From positions 21,033,821 through 21,097,820 of the forward strand of contig NC_080548.1 of the NCBI RefSeq assembly GCF_028640845.1: DNA of 64,000 nucleotides, given 5' to 3'. The notes under the pieces were generated by a model, which saw nothing but the letters and a program-made list of their open reading frames with translations, did not search any database and was not told the DNA's origin. Numbering within the stretch: the stretch's first letter is position 1; each line of letters opens with the position of its first letter. The stretch comes from Ahaetulla prasina (Eukaryota > Chordata > Lepidosauria > Squamata > Colubridae). A program made the translations under genes and the position numbers. This document shows positions 63,441 to 64,000 of this stretch, piece by piece.

Positions 63441-64000
63441 AAGAGGAGAGGAGAGGAGAGGAGAGGAGAGGAGAGGAGAGGAGAGGAGAGGAGAGGAGAG
63501 GAGAGGAGAGGAGAGGAGAGGAGAGGAGAGGAATTCTTTATTGGCCAAGAGCGATTGAACACACAAGGAATTTGTTTTCGGTGCATAAACTCTCAGTGTA
63601 CATAAAAAAAACACATTCATCAAGAATCATAAGATACAACACTTAATGATAGTCACAGATACTAAATAAGCAATCAAATCATACTAGGAGACTAAATAAA
63701 GCAATATAAATCGTAAAGATACAAGCAATAAGGTTATAGTCATAAGTGGGAGGAGTTTAATAGGAAGGATCAGAAGAATAATACTAATACAGTCTTACTA
63801 AATAGTGTGACAATGTTGTGGGAATTAGTTGTTTAGCAGAGTGATGGCATTTGGGGGAAAAACTCTGCTTGTATCTAGTTGTTCTAGTGGGCAGTGCCCT
63901 ATAACATCATTTGCAGGGTAGAAGTTGAAACAATTTATGTCCAGGATGTGAGGGGTCTGTAGACCCTTCTTTTTGACTCGTGTAGTATACAGATCCTCAG
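63441..64000 (-). mobile_element. L2-type LINE 3' fragment with (AGGAG)n array, runs off window
   Basis: Array at 63441-63530, then 'ctttattggccaagagcg', 'cacaaggaatttgttttcgg' (3' UTR) and coding remnants up to the last base ('aatttatgtccaggatgtg', 'gtatacagatcctcag'). Confidence 0.87.

Overview
The window looks like nuclear DNA from a squamate reptile, most probably a snake. The evidence is its repeat content: CR1 LINEs whose 3' ends run into pentanucleotide (TTCTA)n arrays, L2-type LINEs with the same kind of tail, Sauria-type tRNA SINEs ending in a 'ggggaacctttacctt' tail, CR1-tailed tRNA SINEs, L1, and many short hAT elements with 8-bp target duplications. I see no complete host protein-coding gene, no rRNA or true tRNA gene, and no CRISPR array. 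This is intergenic or intronic sequence in which roughly half the bases are recognisable transposon remains.

Layout. 1-7.1 kb: LTR fragments, hAT elements and CR1 ends around a candidate conserved noncoding block (3.3-3.6 kb). 7.1-8.3 kb: the best coding feature, an intact L1 ORF1 (288 aa) in an 'ORF1-only' insertion with its own poly(A) and target duplication. 8.3-14.2 kb: four solo LTRs (families called here A, B and C) mixed with CR1/L2 pentamer arrays. 14.2-25 kb: L2, SINEs, hAT, two LTR-B copies, an inverted repeat (20.6-21.2 kb), a hAT with an internal minisatellite, and long unassigned stretches. 25-31 kb: an L1 ORF2 remnant, a hAT expanded by a 12-copy minisatellite, and Sauria SINEs. 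31-40 kb: LINE ends, a candidate conserved block (33.6-33.95 kb), and a CR1 reverse-transcriptase fragment carrying a SINE and a second LINE nested inside it. 40-48 kb: LTR-B copies (one inside a hAT), CR1 and L2 C-terminal RT fragments, a Tigger-like MITE, and a block-structured microsatellite. 48-55 kb: a dense run of hAT insertions with clear 8-bp duplications, a possible 72-bp coding exon at 52514-52585, and LTR-C copies. 55-56.3 kb: another candidate conserved noncoding block. 57-64 kb: CR1, LTR-A inside LTR-C, more hAT elements, and two L2 copies with (AAGAG)n and (AGGAG)n tails; the last runs off the window.

How the parts relate. SINE families here carry the 3' ends of different LINE partners: CR1-like, LINE-Y hairpin and the Sauria/BovB-type tail. 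LINE 3' ends appear to seed pentamer arrays that then drift to a single new unit. The solo LTRs of families A and B are mostly open across U3 in one frame, which suggests that the internal gene of the parent retrotransposon reads into its 3' LTR. Target duplications allow a relative order for many nested insertions.

Family labels (LTR-A/B/C, hAT-I to VIII, LINE-X/Y) are local names given for this window. No database search was possible, so clade names rest on recognisable protein motifs, termini and target duplications.
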